In this document: in pieces, positions 1 through 10,842 of the stretch
Layout of the letters: each line of letters opens with the position of its first letter
How positions within the stretch are numbered: the stretch's first letter is position 1
From: Nelumbo lutea
Lineage: Eukaryota; Streptophyta; Magnoliopsida; Proteales; Nelumbonaceae
DNA length: 64,000 nt
Assembly (NCBI GenBank): GCA_022828595.1
Contig: JAKGHH010000002.1
Location: 42,192,222 to 42,256,221, forward strand
Direction: 5' to 3'
Notes under the pieces: model-generated
Seen by the model: the letters and a program-made list of their open reading frames with translations, nothing else
Told to the model about the DNA's origin: nothing
Database searches by the model: none
Translations under genes and position numbers: made by a program

Positions 1-833
1 GTTACCATGACAATGGGTAATAATTACATATTAATTTATTTTTTACTAAAAACTAAAGCATGGGCATGGAGTGAATTGCCCAGGACGTGCCCGGCCCAAA
101 AACTCTACTACTGGCCCCAACAGCCGAACCCACACATGAATTTTGATAAAGAACCCCTAAATTGACTTCAAGTTGACTGGTGTTTTTGAGCCATATTATA
201 GTCGAACCCAATTTCTTCTTAACCCTATTCATCCAGAAAAACCAAGGCGTAACCAGCAACCTACATAATTGAACTGGGTCACACAAGCCCCAAACTTCAA
301 CGCGTAATCTTATAGAATCAAAGATTCCACACCCGTGCAACGAGATCGCAGGGATGGAACACAACAGACAGACCAAACCCAAAGACAGAACACTCTCGGA
401 TCCATCCACGCTTTACAGCTTTACTCACTCCCTACAGTCTTGCACTCTTGCCAATGGCGTCTTCCGTATCGTTAGCGTGTCCCACTCCCTACCCTTTTTT
501 TGCACTTCCGCTCCACATGGGTCATTCTATTTTAAAGAAAAAAACGAAAAAAAAAAAAAGAAAGAGAATCTGTCTGCAAATTTTCCATTTAAGGAAACCA
601 TTAGGTTTCTTTCTATGAGTTTGCTTATATAGAAATGAGAACTTTAATGCATTTACTTTTCTTTCTTTGTTTTCCAATTATAAAATAGTAAGAATAATAC
701 AGTCAGTCCATTCATAAGTGTTAGCTTGTTTAATTTTTGGAGTGCAATGATTGTAGTTTGACGAAGGAGAAAGAATCACAACAGTGATCTTGACAGAGAC
801 TTTTTAGAGTTTTTCTGGGGCTTTATAGAGTAT
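1..833 (+). promoter_or_regulatory. Promoter and 5' leader of the type-B response regulator gene
   Basis: This stretch lies upstream of the start codon at 834 and holds no convincing gene. A TATA-like box TATAAAATA is at 679-687 with CCAAT just before it (674-678), which would give a leader of roughly 120 nt. A second candidate, TATATAG, is at 626-632. A purine run of A with a few G lies near 537-565. Small open frames at 53-409 (-) and 354-632 (+) look like chance. The promoter call is inferred from position and motifs only. Confidence 0.5.
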
Positions 834-994
834 ATGGCGTCAGAGAACTGTGGCCAATTGGGCCAGTTGCCGGCGCCGGAGAACGGTGACAAGGCGGCTT
901 TTCCGGAAGGAATGCGAGTTCTGGCCGTTGATGACGACAGAGTTTGTCTAAGAGTTATTGAAGCTTTTCTTCGTCAGTGTCGCTACAATGGTTT

Positions 995-1028
<34 letters not shown>

Positions 1029-4000
1029 TCCTTGAAATCCTGATTTGAATTGTTAAATGGCGAGTTGTTCGATGATTTTGATGTTTATCTTGTCGTTTTT
1101 TTGAAAAGAAGGTTTGAAGGGAAAAAGAAATCAAAAAGTGGAATAAGTTTGAGATGGTAATCTGATCGAGCTTGTACGTCATTAAGACAAGGTTACTTGG
1201 TTTTAAATTGGGATTATACCCCCTTTATACGTTTGGTTATATTTTATTCAATCTGTCTTGTTTGATATGTTGTTTTGTGGAAGAACTTGTCCTGTTCAGC
1301 TTAAATATCATTTTTTTTATATAAATTGATTGTGTAATGTTGATATCCTTTTTTCTGTATTTTTCCTTGGTTAAAGTGCCATTGAAGACTGCCCCATTTT
1401 GTAGTTCTGTTTCAGTGTTCCAATAATTTCATTTGCTTTTTGGTATTGTAATTCAATTCTCTGCGGTTACAGTAACAACATAAGTTCTGATTTGATTTTC
1501 TCTTTTGGTGATGTGTTTCAATTGTTTGCAGTTACAGTAACAACAGAAGCTTCCGAAGCTCTTAGGCTCTTAAGGGAGAACAAAAATGGCTTTGATATAG
1601 TGATTACAGATGTTCACATGGATGACATGGATGGGTTCAGGCTGTTGGAGATTATTAGTCTTGAGATGGATGTGCCAGTAATCAGTAAGTCAGAACCCAT
1701 GTCATAAAGGTTGCTTTTGATTATTGATCATGTTTTCTTTTGGTAAAAGATTATTGATCAAATGATCATGCTTTGATTAGAATGGCTGTTTGATACTGTA
1801 ATATTACTTCGCAGTGATGTCGTCAAATGATGACAAGAATACTGTTATGAAAGGTATAAAGCATGGTGCCCGAGATTACCTATTGAAACCCATTAGGAAG
1901 GAGGAGATACAGAACATATGGCAGCATGTGTTGAGGAAGAGCTTATCTCAAGCAAATGAATCAATTGTTGTGGAAGGAGGATCTGATCAGGACTCAAAGC
2001 CTATAAAGAGACAGAGGGATCAAAGCAAGGATAAAGAAGATGCAACCAGCAATAACTCTGAAGAAGATTATTCGTCGCAGAAGAAGCAAAGGGTTATTTG
2101 GACTCCAGAGCTCCATAAAAAATTTATTGCTGCTATCCATGGGCTAGGAGTCGAAAGTAAGTAATGACAAACCATGACTTCTTATGCTCATAATGGCTTA
2201 GTTCTTACAATGGTAATTCTTTTTTCCAAATCAGAGGCAGTTCCAAAGAAGATACTTGAAGTTATGAATGAACCTGGTCTTTCCCGAGAAAATGTTGCCA
2301 GTCATCTTCAGGTTAGATCAATCTTCAATGATCTCTGACATTGTATGTTAGAGGAGATTTTGGTCATAGTGATGCATTATATTCAATTATGCACACTTTA
2401 TTATATACAAGTAAAAGCCACTACACTGTCTTGTCTTGATCATGTAACAAATTGAGTTTTACGTGAGTCATAACCTGTGAGTTTTACTAAATAAAGAAAT
2501 CAATACTATTTTGGAGGATTCAGATAACAAATATCAAAGAAAAATTGTAAATAGAAAAGATTGTTAACTGCAGAAATAGGACGATCCAATATGTTCAATT
2601 TTCTTCTTTCTGAGCCCAGATGAATTAGACAGTTCACTGAACGAATTTTAAGCAGGGAGGATGCGATTTTCCTCAAGTAAATGCTTATAGAATAGCAATT
2701 CATGTGATTGGTTGATTGTTCATATTATTTCAGACAAAAACAATATTGTAGTTGCATGTTTATGTTCTGGAACTAATTTGATATCCCCACTTGCGTTTTC
2801 TTGCCTTTGAGGTAGAAATTCAGAAATGCTCTGAAGAAGAATAGTTCTAGAGTGAGCCAGACAAGCAACGACGGCATGGATTCAGATGGAATTGGCGGGA
2901 ACTCATCAAATACTACAATTTTATCTTTCAATGGCCAAGATCAGAATAATGTCAGTTGCTTTGAGAATTCTGGTTTCAATAGCAATATAAATTCTGGGAT
3001 GATTCAGTTTGGTCATGGATCTCAAAATACTGATACCTTCAGCACTTCCCTTGTAAATCCAAAGCCCCTATCCCTCCCTCTGAAACAGCAAGGCACTTTT
3101 CTTCATCAGTACCCAGACGATCCTGTATCCAGGAATCAAATGCAGAAAAGAATTCATATGAGTGGACTTCAAGGTGTCCAATCAAATTCAATGAAGATGG
3201 ACATGCATCATCTGACTGCTTTTGGTAGTTTGAACTACAAACCATTTTCTCCAAAGCCAAAAATGTTGAATGATCACATGGACATTTCATCCCAGATCCC
3301 CAGTTTTGGTTCTTGCAATGAACTTAATCAAATTGGTCTTTCTTTACCTGGATGCACTTCCAATTCACATCCTAATAGTGTCTTCTTTGGAGTTTCTGGT
3401 TCCCCATGCCCAATACTGGCAGGTGCTTCTACTGAGCAGAGTGTGATTTTTCAACACAATTCATCAATTGGACAAGCTCAAACTCTGCTTCCAGGTATTT
3501 ATTTATATGAAAAAAATTGTTTCTATTTTTGAGTAGTTATGTTGGAACAGTTAAGACATAAGCTGCCATCTACCTTGCTTTTCTTCAGAAATTGACTTTC
3601 ATGCAGCATTTTTGGGATGGGTTTTCCTGTGCATCCCCAATTCCCAACATGTAAAAAATTTTCTAGGTTAATATCCACTTAGCTTGATATACTGTCTTTT
3701 TTGGACCATTTGTTATATGTATTACTATAATTAGTAGCTGTTATTCAAAATAATGATGCGGATCATATTGTGGGCATCATAATCCATAATGCATTGTTCT
3801 AATTAAGGAGCACAGACTATAGTTTCTTCATATATTTTCTCAGTTTTTCAAGAAGATGTAAGATTAGATTTAAGTTAATATTCTTTTAAAACTGAAGTAA
3901 GTCAACATGTTGGATTTAACTTCAATTCCCTTGATCTCAAGCATGTTGTTGACTTTGTAGGGCAAAGTAAGGCTGGAAATTTCACTGCTTGTAATGCAGC

Positions 4001-4193
4001 TGAGGATATTGAATTTGTAAGAAAAATGACAGGAGCTCCAATGGAGATGCAATGTCCCAACATGGATAACTTTCTTCTAGGTGATCATGCAACATCTATG
4101 CACCTTTGTCCAGATTGCCTTGAAACAGACAGTATTTTCCACCCCAGTAGTTGTAGCTCCAAAGACGAGGACCTTAGTGCAGCAATCAAACAG
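834..4193 (+). CDS. ARR: Type-B response regulator (receiver plus GARP/Myb domain), six exons, 3' end open
   Basis: This gene encodes a nuclear transcription factor of the cytokinin two-component phosphorelay. Exons read as 834-990, 1532-1684, 1815-2156, 2235-2311, 2816-3494 and 3961-4193. All junctions are GT/AG and phases agree, giving 547 codons. The receiver domain (about residues 27-145) has the acidic D33-D35 cluster, phospho-acceptor Asp79 (in [11 protein letters not shown]) and Lys128 (in LLKPI). A Lys/Arg/Ser-rich linker follows. The GARP DNA-binding domain lies at about 193-250 (WTPELHKKF ... [12 protein letters not shown]). The rest is a Ser/Asn/Gln-rich activation-type tail. The start is the first ATG, and nothing upstream is in frame with family similarity. 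Exon 6 ends in phase 0 at CAG|GTATAG; reading through adds Val then stop. The last exon may be far downstream. The family call is firm; the subclass is not. Confidence 0.9.
996..1026 (+). repeat. (CT)n microsatellite at the intron 1 donor
   Basis: About 15 CT units begin six bases inside intron 1, directly after the donor GTTTG at 991-995. The intron thus opens with a pyrimidine tract, which normally belongs near an acceptor. Confidence 0.95.
1437..1548 (+). repeat. Duplicated acceptor region of exon 2, upstream copy decayed
   Basis: About 45 bp around the exon 2 acceptor appears twice with a 65-bp offset. The upstream copy is around 1437-1483 and the functional copy around 1502-1548. Both share a CAATT box, a pyrimidine stretch and TTACAGTAACAACA. 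The used acceptor is AG at 1530-1531; the matching bases in the upstream copy are GG (1465-1466), so that site is lost. Confidence 0.8.
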
Positions 4194-4366
4194 GTATAGC
4201 CTTAGCTTTATTTAGTCAGTTATACAGACTATAGAGTACTAAAAGCTTGTTGCTTTTTTTTTTCCATTTTGAAAAACATGCAACTTTATTTTCTTTTGAA
4301 TATTTTATCTTTATATTTTCAATTGGAGTACACAAGTCCTGGTGAAGTGAGAATGCTTATACTACA
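4194..4366. other. Start of the intron or flank after exon 6; nothing recognised
   Basis: The sequence runs from a consensus donor (GTATAG) into T-rich DNA. I see no exon with type-B response regulator similarity here. Confidence 0.5.
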
Positions 4367-4579
4367 GTTGTGTTTGGTACCATTGCTGTTTCTACCTGAA
4401 ATGTTTTTGGTTGATCAATACCGAAATGTCAATGATCAATGGTCAGTCCTACACATACATTTTTCTAGTTAAAGTGGTTCTCTCATATGTGATGTGACAA
4501 CACATATTTCTCACTCACACACTTCTATTGATCAACCCAAAGCGTTTCGGGTAGAAAGAACAATGGTACCAAACACAAC
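4367..4579. mobile_element. Foldback MITE with about 55-bp terminal inverted repeats
   Basis: The left end GTTGTGTTTGGTACCATTG pairs with the right end CAATGGTACCAAACACAAC. Imperfect complementarity continues for about 55 bp, including a TTGATCAAT core. CTACA flanks both sides (4362-4366 and 4580-4584) as a probable 5-bp target-site duplication. There is no coding capacity. The superfamily is unassigned. Confidence 0.85.
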
Positions 4580-5764
4580 CTACATTAATCTACATTAATC
4601 TAAGATATTTTGTTTTGGAACCATGCAATTTAGTATGTGATGTTTTGTGTGTTTTGTCTGTACAACAATAAAAAAATTTCCCATGTTTATATTAGTTAAC
4701 CATCCATTCTCTTATAAAATGTTTGAAGTTGGACGGTTGCATTTTTTGACTTTAAGATCATTTCATCTTATTATGGGTTACAGAAGATTTTACAATGTTG
4801 CAAATCATCTTAATGTATCAAAAGTTTTCCTTTGCTTCCTTATAAATAGGAAAATAAACAGGTCAGGTTTGAATTAGATCTACCTAAATCTGAATCCAAT
4901 CTTACTATATTTGAGCCTGAATTGAATATTCCCTGTCAGATTTTTATGTCATTAATAAATTAAACTAAAAATGGAAAAATACTATATGTTATTAATAAAG
5001 TGAATTAGGAATGACTTAGATATTATATTATTTACACATTGAATGAGAAATAAATTCTATGAAACTTATTAATAGCCTATATGCACATACTACCAATATC
5101 ATTGACTCTGATCTTAATATGGGTAGACCCAGATTCGATCCAATAATAAACAGTTCTTGTATTTGAGATCCAAATCTGGTTTAACTGGATCAGATTTCAA
5201 TCCCAAACTTGGATAAATTGGGTACCATTGACAGTCCTTGTATAATATTGACCATTGACTTATTTAATATTGTTTTATCTGATCTAGTTGTTGGAAATTA
5301 ATAGCCAACGTGTGAGCCCTGACGTTTTAGTTGTAAAATATGAGTGTTAGCTGAATAAAAAACATTACCATTTTATATAATGCTGTGGGTGTTAAACTCA
5401 TGTCTTTCTGGTTCCTATATAGAAAAAGTATAACCTTACAGGCTTATATTAAGTATCTTTAATGTATGGGTTCAAGTTTGAGTATTTCTTAGAGTTGTCC
5501 ACTTTGCTCAGCATAATTATCAGTGAACTCTTTATGAAGAACCCAATTAGCTAGGTTCTCAGTTCCTTAAATAAACTTATTTTCTTCACTCTTGTGAAGC
5601 TTAAACTGGTTATATTTTTGAGGGGACACCCATGCAAATATGAAACAAACAAGTTCAGAGAAAAAGCTTCTTACCGAAGCAATTGTACCCAACATGGCCC
5701 TTTTCATGTTACACTGAGACACTGACTCATCATTTTAATTATGGAGAAAATTTGTCTGTCTAAA
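4580..5764. other. Non-coding, nothing recognised
   Basis: AT-rich sequence. A 10-bp unit, TACATTAATC, is repeated twice at 4581-4600. Scattered short frames show no similarity I can name. If the response regulator has a distal last exon, this is intron. Confidence 0.5.
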
Positions 5765-5881
5765 TTCAACAGCCTGGACTGTCAACAAGGCTTTCCCTAC
5801 ATGACATGTTAGTTCATACAATCTTCTTGTAATAGTGTCCATGCTGGATGCGTTGCTAGGTTAACAGCCCGGGCTGTTGAA
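5765..5881. mobile_element. Small inverted-repeat element with palindromic ends
   Basis: The ends are inverted repeats of about 22 bp, TTCAACAGCCTGGACTGTCA on the left and AACAGCCCGGGCTGTTGAA on the right. Each end is nearly palindromic by itself; the right one contains a perfect 18-bp palindrome. The length is 117 bp. It has no coding capacity and no clear target duplication. Confidence 0.65.
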
Positions 5882-7000
5882 TGTGGAAAGCAGAAGTTCC
5901 CTCTTTAATTACTATTTCTCGATATAGGATTGATTTTATTTATTTAACTTTTCACTTCCAATGTTGAACCTTATGTCTACAGTAGAGATGTAAAAGAACA
6001 CGGGGGAAAGGAACCAATGGCAATGATCGTAATTGGATCTTGTCAGAGCTCTCTTATATTGATATAAAAGCAATCTGGTATTTGCTACTCTGCTAGGCAA
6101 TAAATTTGGGATCCACCAAAACTTTGGCTAAGCCTAAGTACCAAGCATGACCCATTTCTTTAAACCAAGTTATAGATACTGGCATATTTCAGAAATCAAA
6201 GTAGGCCCTAGATATGATGTCCCAACTTCAATGTATGATGCTTATGCTCTCAACAATTTATCCAAGTTCTTTGGATCCAAAATCCAATTCAAGCAGAACT
6301 TCCCAATCATGCACTTTGTTTACAAACCGTAAATATACTAGCATAATGTGTTTAACACATTAGCCTATCAGCTATTGAAATACATTGACCAAAATGATTA
6401 TATGATAGAGCTCACTCTTGACTGAGCTAGTTGCGTAGCAGATGGAACAGGAGAATATAGTTATCATTTAAAATCCAGAAGGGTGAACACATTGGCTGAA
6501 TGTAGACATTTTGAACAGAAGAAAATGATGGATATTCTGTTTCAGAGCATGAAAACATATTTTGAAAATTTGTCAACAGAATGGTGAAACAAGATTGATG
6601 AGTTTCTTTCCGTTTTTTTTTTCTTTTTTTTTTTCTTTTGGGCCACCAAACCCATTCTTTGGTTTATCCTTCTCTTTTTTAAATAAAACTTTTCGCCTTG
6701 GTGGGGCCAACTATGTAGATAAAATAGGTGAAGTACTACATAATAAATATGTGGTTATGTATGAATCCAGATTAAGCACCCAAAGGAGCCATTCTTGAAA
6801 ATCCAAACTTTCCTAGATCTAGAGTATAAGAGCAATAGATTACAAAACAAGTGCTGATTGTGGCACTATTAGTTCATCTTTATTTTTTGGTTATTCCTAT
6901 TAGCTAAATATCAGGGTATGGAACAATTGCAGGGGTTACAGGGTTGGGACCGAATATGAAGCACACCAACTATGAGATATCTCAACTTGAAAGTCAACCT
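5882..7000. other. Non-coding, nothing recognised
   Basis: AT-rich sequence with a T-rich tract at about 6611-6640. The open frames at 6147-6332 and 6562-6798 have no recognisable domain. It ends at the first base of the copia LTR. Confidence 0.5.
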
Positions 7001-7228
7001 TGTAGAGACTGAAATCTAGCTGTGGGGCTATTTTTGTACTTTTACTCTTCTTTGTTGTATAACTATTCTTTGTACTCTCTTTATTTTTGTACATTAAGGG
7101 CAGATTTGTCCTTTTACCTTTTAATATAAATGTATCTTTTAGGGTGTCGACCAACATAAGGTGTCACACCCACCAAATCTGTTGTCTCTTTCTTTCTCTC
7201 TTCCTGAACTCTCAACTTGACTCTGACA
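7001..7228 (+). repeat. 5' LTR of copia element 1
   Basis: It begins TGTAGAGAC, ends CTCTGACA, and is followed directly by the primer binding site. It shares about 170 bp with 12322-12491. Confidence 0.9.
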
Positions 7229-7240
7229 TGGTATCAGAGC
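7229..7240 (+). other. Primer binding site of copia element 1
   Basis: TGGTATCAGAGC, the plant copia site complementary to the 3' end of initiator tRNA-Met, sits with no gap after the LTR. Confidence 0.95.
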
Positions 7241-7677
7241 AGGTTATGACCTGATCTTCACATAATATCTCGTTGAATTGAACATCTCGACTACTACTGC
7301 TTCAAGAACTCTCTATCAGTATTTGAGAAGTTCTTGAGTGCCTTTTAATCTTCTTCCTAGATCGGCTACAGATCTGAACTTTACCGATTTGTTTCCTGGA
7401 CTGTTGTGCCATCGGATTCACCTTCTTCTTAGATCTCCTTGAAGAAACATTGGATCAGCCTGAAATTTTAGATCTGGTGTCGCCCAAAGCAGATCTACTG
7501 AATTCCTTTGGTTTGGTTTGGATCGGTTTTGTTTTTGAGGGGTTTTGATCCACTCTTCAGTTCAGAAGAACTATACAGTTGCCTTTTTTGGACATCAACT
7601 GAAAGGTATTCTCCTTTTCTTTCTCTGGTTTGAATCTTTTTGGTTTCTGGAAGTGTGTTATTGCCTTTTGTCTTCCA

Positions 7678-8556
7678 ATGGCATCAGAAAGGATGGAGGT
7701 TCTTCCTATTAAGTTCAATGGTACGGACTACGCATTATGGAAGTTCAACTTTTAGTTCCATGTCGAAGCTAAGGGTCTTTGGGGATATCTAGATGGATCC
7801 GTATCTAAACCTGATGACTCTGGCATTAACGGACTTAATCAGTGGAAGATCGACAATGCAAAAGTTGCGTCATGGATTCTAGGCTCAGTCGAAACTAATA
7901 TTGTTATCCCTATGAGAGGGTACAGGACAACCTATGAGATGTATCAATATCTTGAGAAAGTTTATCAGCAATCGAACACCTATAGATAGTATCAGATAGA
8001 GGTTGACATCTTTTCGTACTATCAGGGAGACAGAAAAGTCCATGAATATTATGTCGGATTCATCAGCCTTTGGACAAAATATGAGTTAGTTCACTTGGGA
8101 AAGGATCCTTCAAACTATTGCGTGAAGTACATGAAGAAACACTTTGACAAGAGGAAAATTATGCATTTCCTAGTGTATCTAAGGCTTGAGTTTGAAGTTG
8201 TTCGATCTAATATCCTAAGCCGAGGAACACTTCCTAACTTAGATACTATCCTGGGAGAGATCTTGAGAGTGGAAACCAGATTGACTACACAAACTGCATT
8301 GGATGGAAGGAAAGATTCCAACATTGATGTTGTCTTCTTGGTAACCAAACCAAAAGGGAAGAAAGATTTCTCTAAGATACGATGTTATGAATGTAAGGAG
8401 TATGGGCACATTGTTTCCCATTGTAAGAAGAAGAACACATGCACCTATTGTAAGCAGGTTGGCCACATTATCATTGAATGTCCAACCTGGCATAAAAAAG
8501 GTAGTGTGGATCAAATCAGAAGAAAGGAAACTACAAGGCCTATTAGACTATTGTAG
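7678..8556 (+). pseudogene. gag: copia gag with two zinc knuckles, broken
   Basis: The frame opens with ATG at 7678 (MASERMEVLP) and continues to 8556, with in-frame stops at 7753 and 7987. The N-terminal part has the copia gag signature FNGTDYALW and later W..YLDG. Two CX2CX4HX4C knuckles are intact: 8383-8424 (CYECKEYGHIVSHC) and 8440-8481 (CTYCKQVGHIIIEC). It would form the RNA-packaging particle protein. A paired-knuckle relative is seen on the minus strand near 42750. Confidence 0.9.
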
Positions 8557-8726
8557 ACAGTTCAGATGCCTCCTCTATTACTTCTGTAGTTGGTCAAAAT
8601 GACACCTTCGACAGCATGTTTGAAGAACGAATTTGACAGCTCATGTCCTCGGTCATCTCTTCATCATTCTCTACTATTGCTCTGCCTTGTTAGTTTCCGA
8701 CCTATTGCTCTTCACCGAACCATCTC

Positions 8727-10567
8727 TGGTATATTGACTCAGGAGCCTCTACCCATATGACAGGGGCAACTCTCGGTCAGTATCCCAAACCCCATCTTCC
8801 CAATAGACATATTATCACTGCAAACGGTGAAAAACTTGACATACTTGGCTGTGATGATTTGTACTTATCTACTTCTAAATCATCTCTTTTTCATTTATCC
8901 AAAACTTTATTTGTACCTAAGCTAATCACCAATTTGATTTCTGTTGGCTAACTTGTAGAAGAAAGTAACAATGTCTCATTCACTTCTAATGGTTGTTTGA
9001 TACAGGACTGACAAACTGGGGAGGTAAAGGGGAAGAGGCGTAGACTGGGAAGACTATTTGCTTTGGAATTTGAGAAGAATAAAACTACTCCTGCTTCTAC
9101 TTCATGTTTGCTTTCTACTACTTCTAGCTTTGGATCTCTTAATTATAATAATGATTGGCATTTGTGGCATAAACATCTTGGCCATCCATTTTCTAAGAAA
9201 CTTGATCAGTAATTTGCTTCTAGTAGTTTACCTATTTCTACTGTTTCTTTTAAGAATGTGAATGAAGATTGCATCACTTGTGATTTGTGTAAGAGTCATA
9301 TTTTACCCTTCTCATTCTGAGCATGCAACAATTCCTTTTTATTTAATACATAGTGATGTCTGGTCGTTTCCAGTTGTCTCACGGCTGGGATTAGGGGTGA
9401 TCATGGGCCAGGCCGGGCTTTGCACTTATGATAAGGGCTATAGCTTAGGCCCGGGCCCGGTCTGGCCCGAGGTTCCGGGCCTGTAAATTAAGCCCTAGCC
9501 CAGGTCTACACGGGCCTAGGCCAGGCCGGGCCTGATTCTGGGCCAATGTCTTGCATATATAAAACATTACATATTTATAATATTTTATATTAAATGACAT
9601 AACATGCATATAAACTTTTATTTTATATATTATATAATATAAAATATTACATATAATATAAATTATACATATGTTATAATATTTATATATAAAATATATA
9701 ATATAATGTAAAATAACATGTATACATATGTATACATTTTACACAAAATGTGTAAATTTAAATATATGCGGGCTGAGCCAGGCTTGAAGTATTAAGCCCA
9801 AGCTGGGCTGAAATGATCACCCCTAGCTGGGATACAAGTACTTTGTAACCTTTATTGATGATTGCACTCGTTTCACTTGGGCTTATTTTCTTCGAAAGAA
9901 ATCCGAAGTGTACACTGTATTTAAACACTTTCACACCTATGTTACTACCCAATTTGATGCTCGAATTTGTGTGCTACAATCGGATTTAGGGGGAGTATAT
10001 TGATGGGGATTTCCAAAATTACTTAAAATAATATGAAATTCAACCCCAAAAGTCTTGTCCAAGCACCCCACAACAAAACAGGGTAGTAGAATGGAAGAAT
10101 GGGCATATCTTGAGTGTAGTTAGAACACTTCTACAAGATTCCTATGTACCCTCTTAGTTTTGGGTGGAGGCGACCAACATTGCTATGTATCTCATAAATC
10201 GTCTTTCGTCATCTATTTTGAATAACTCTTCTCCTTTTCAATCTCTCATTCACAAACCCCAGACCTATCCATGCTCAGGGTTTTTTGTTGTGCTTGTTTT
10301 GTCCACCTTCCACCTCATGAACGCACAAAGTTAACTACACAAGCATCTTTGTGTGCTTTTATGGGGTACAGTTCTGAACATAAAGGGTTCCTTTGTTATG
10401 ATCCTTTGGTTCGTCGTCTTAGAATCTCTCATAATGTAGCTTTTCTTGAAAATGTGTCTTTTTTTGAACATATTGTGAAATTCCCAACTCCTTATATTTC
10501 CTTATTGCACAGTTTTGATTCTACAAGTACCTCAGAAATTCCACTGTCACCTCTACAACAACTTTAG
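8727..10567 (+). pseudogene. pol: copia protease and integrase, broken and interrupted by a MITE
   Basis: The aspartic protease motif W-Y-I-DSGAS starts at 8727, with the catalytic Asp codon at 8736. The integrase zinc domain (WHKHLGHP ... C.TCDLC) is at about 9150-9300. The catalytic core (FVTFIDDCTRFTW) resumes at about 9835, after the 434-bp insertion. A C-terminal integrase piece is at 10271-10567. The frame changes several times, for example relative to gag. An Asp-Leu-Gly-Gly-style stretch near 9980 is where the second catalytic Asp belongs. Confidence 0.85.
9392..9825. mobile_element. hAT-type MITE inside the copia 1 integrase
   Basis: The ends are perfect 13-bp inverted repeats, TAGGGGTGATCAT and ATGATCACCCCTA. 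The insertion is flanked by a perfect 8-bp target duplication GCTGGGAT (9384-9391 and 9826-9833). Removing the element and one copy restores the integrase reading. The 434-bp element has GC-rich GGCCCGGGCC-like subterminal repeats around a core made almost only of A and T. The 8-bp duplication and TAGGGGTG ends fit non-autonomous hAT elements. It encodes nothing. Confidence 0.95.
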
Positions 10568-10842
10568 ATCTATTTCAGGAAGCAACGACCTTCTTCAGTC
10601 TCCATCCCCCCTCTGCTCCACCTCCAGTTGCTGATCTGGTCACTCCAACTGCCTCAGTAAGAGTACCTGACCTTCCTCCTGAACCCATTGCTCCTTCTTT
10701 ACGCCATTCTTGTAGAATTTCTCGTCCACCTAACCGTCATGGTTTTTTACCAAACAATAGCTCCTTTTTCGCTATTTTATCTACCATAGACATTTTTAAA
10801 TCTTACCAACAAGCTGTAGCAAAACCACACTAGAAAGATGCC

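Noticed and set aside
53..409. 118-codon minus-strand open frame upstream of the response regulator
   Set aside because: No domain, no spliced context, and it overlaps the presumed promoter of a plus-strand gene.
354..632. 92-codon plus-strand open frame
   Set aside because: Ends in a Lys-rich stretch made by an A-run; low-complexity chance frame.
8115..8514. Minus-strand open frames over copia gag
   Set aside because: Shadows of the gag frame with its zinc knuckles on the plus strand.
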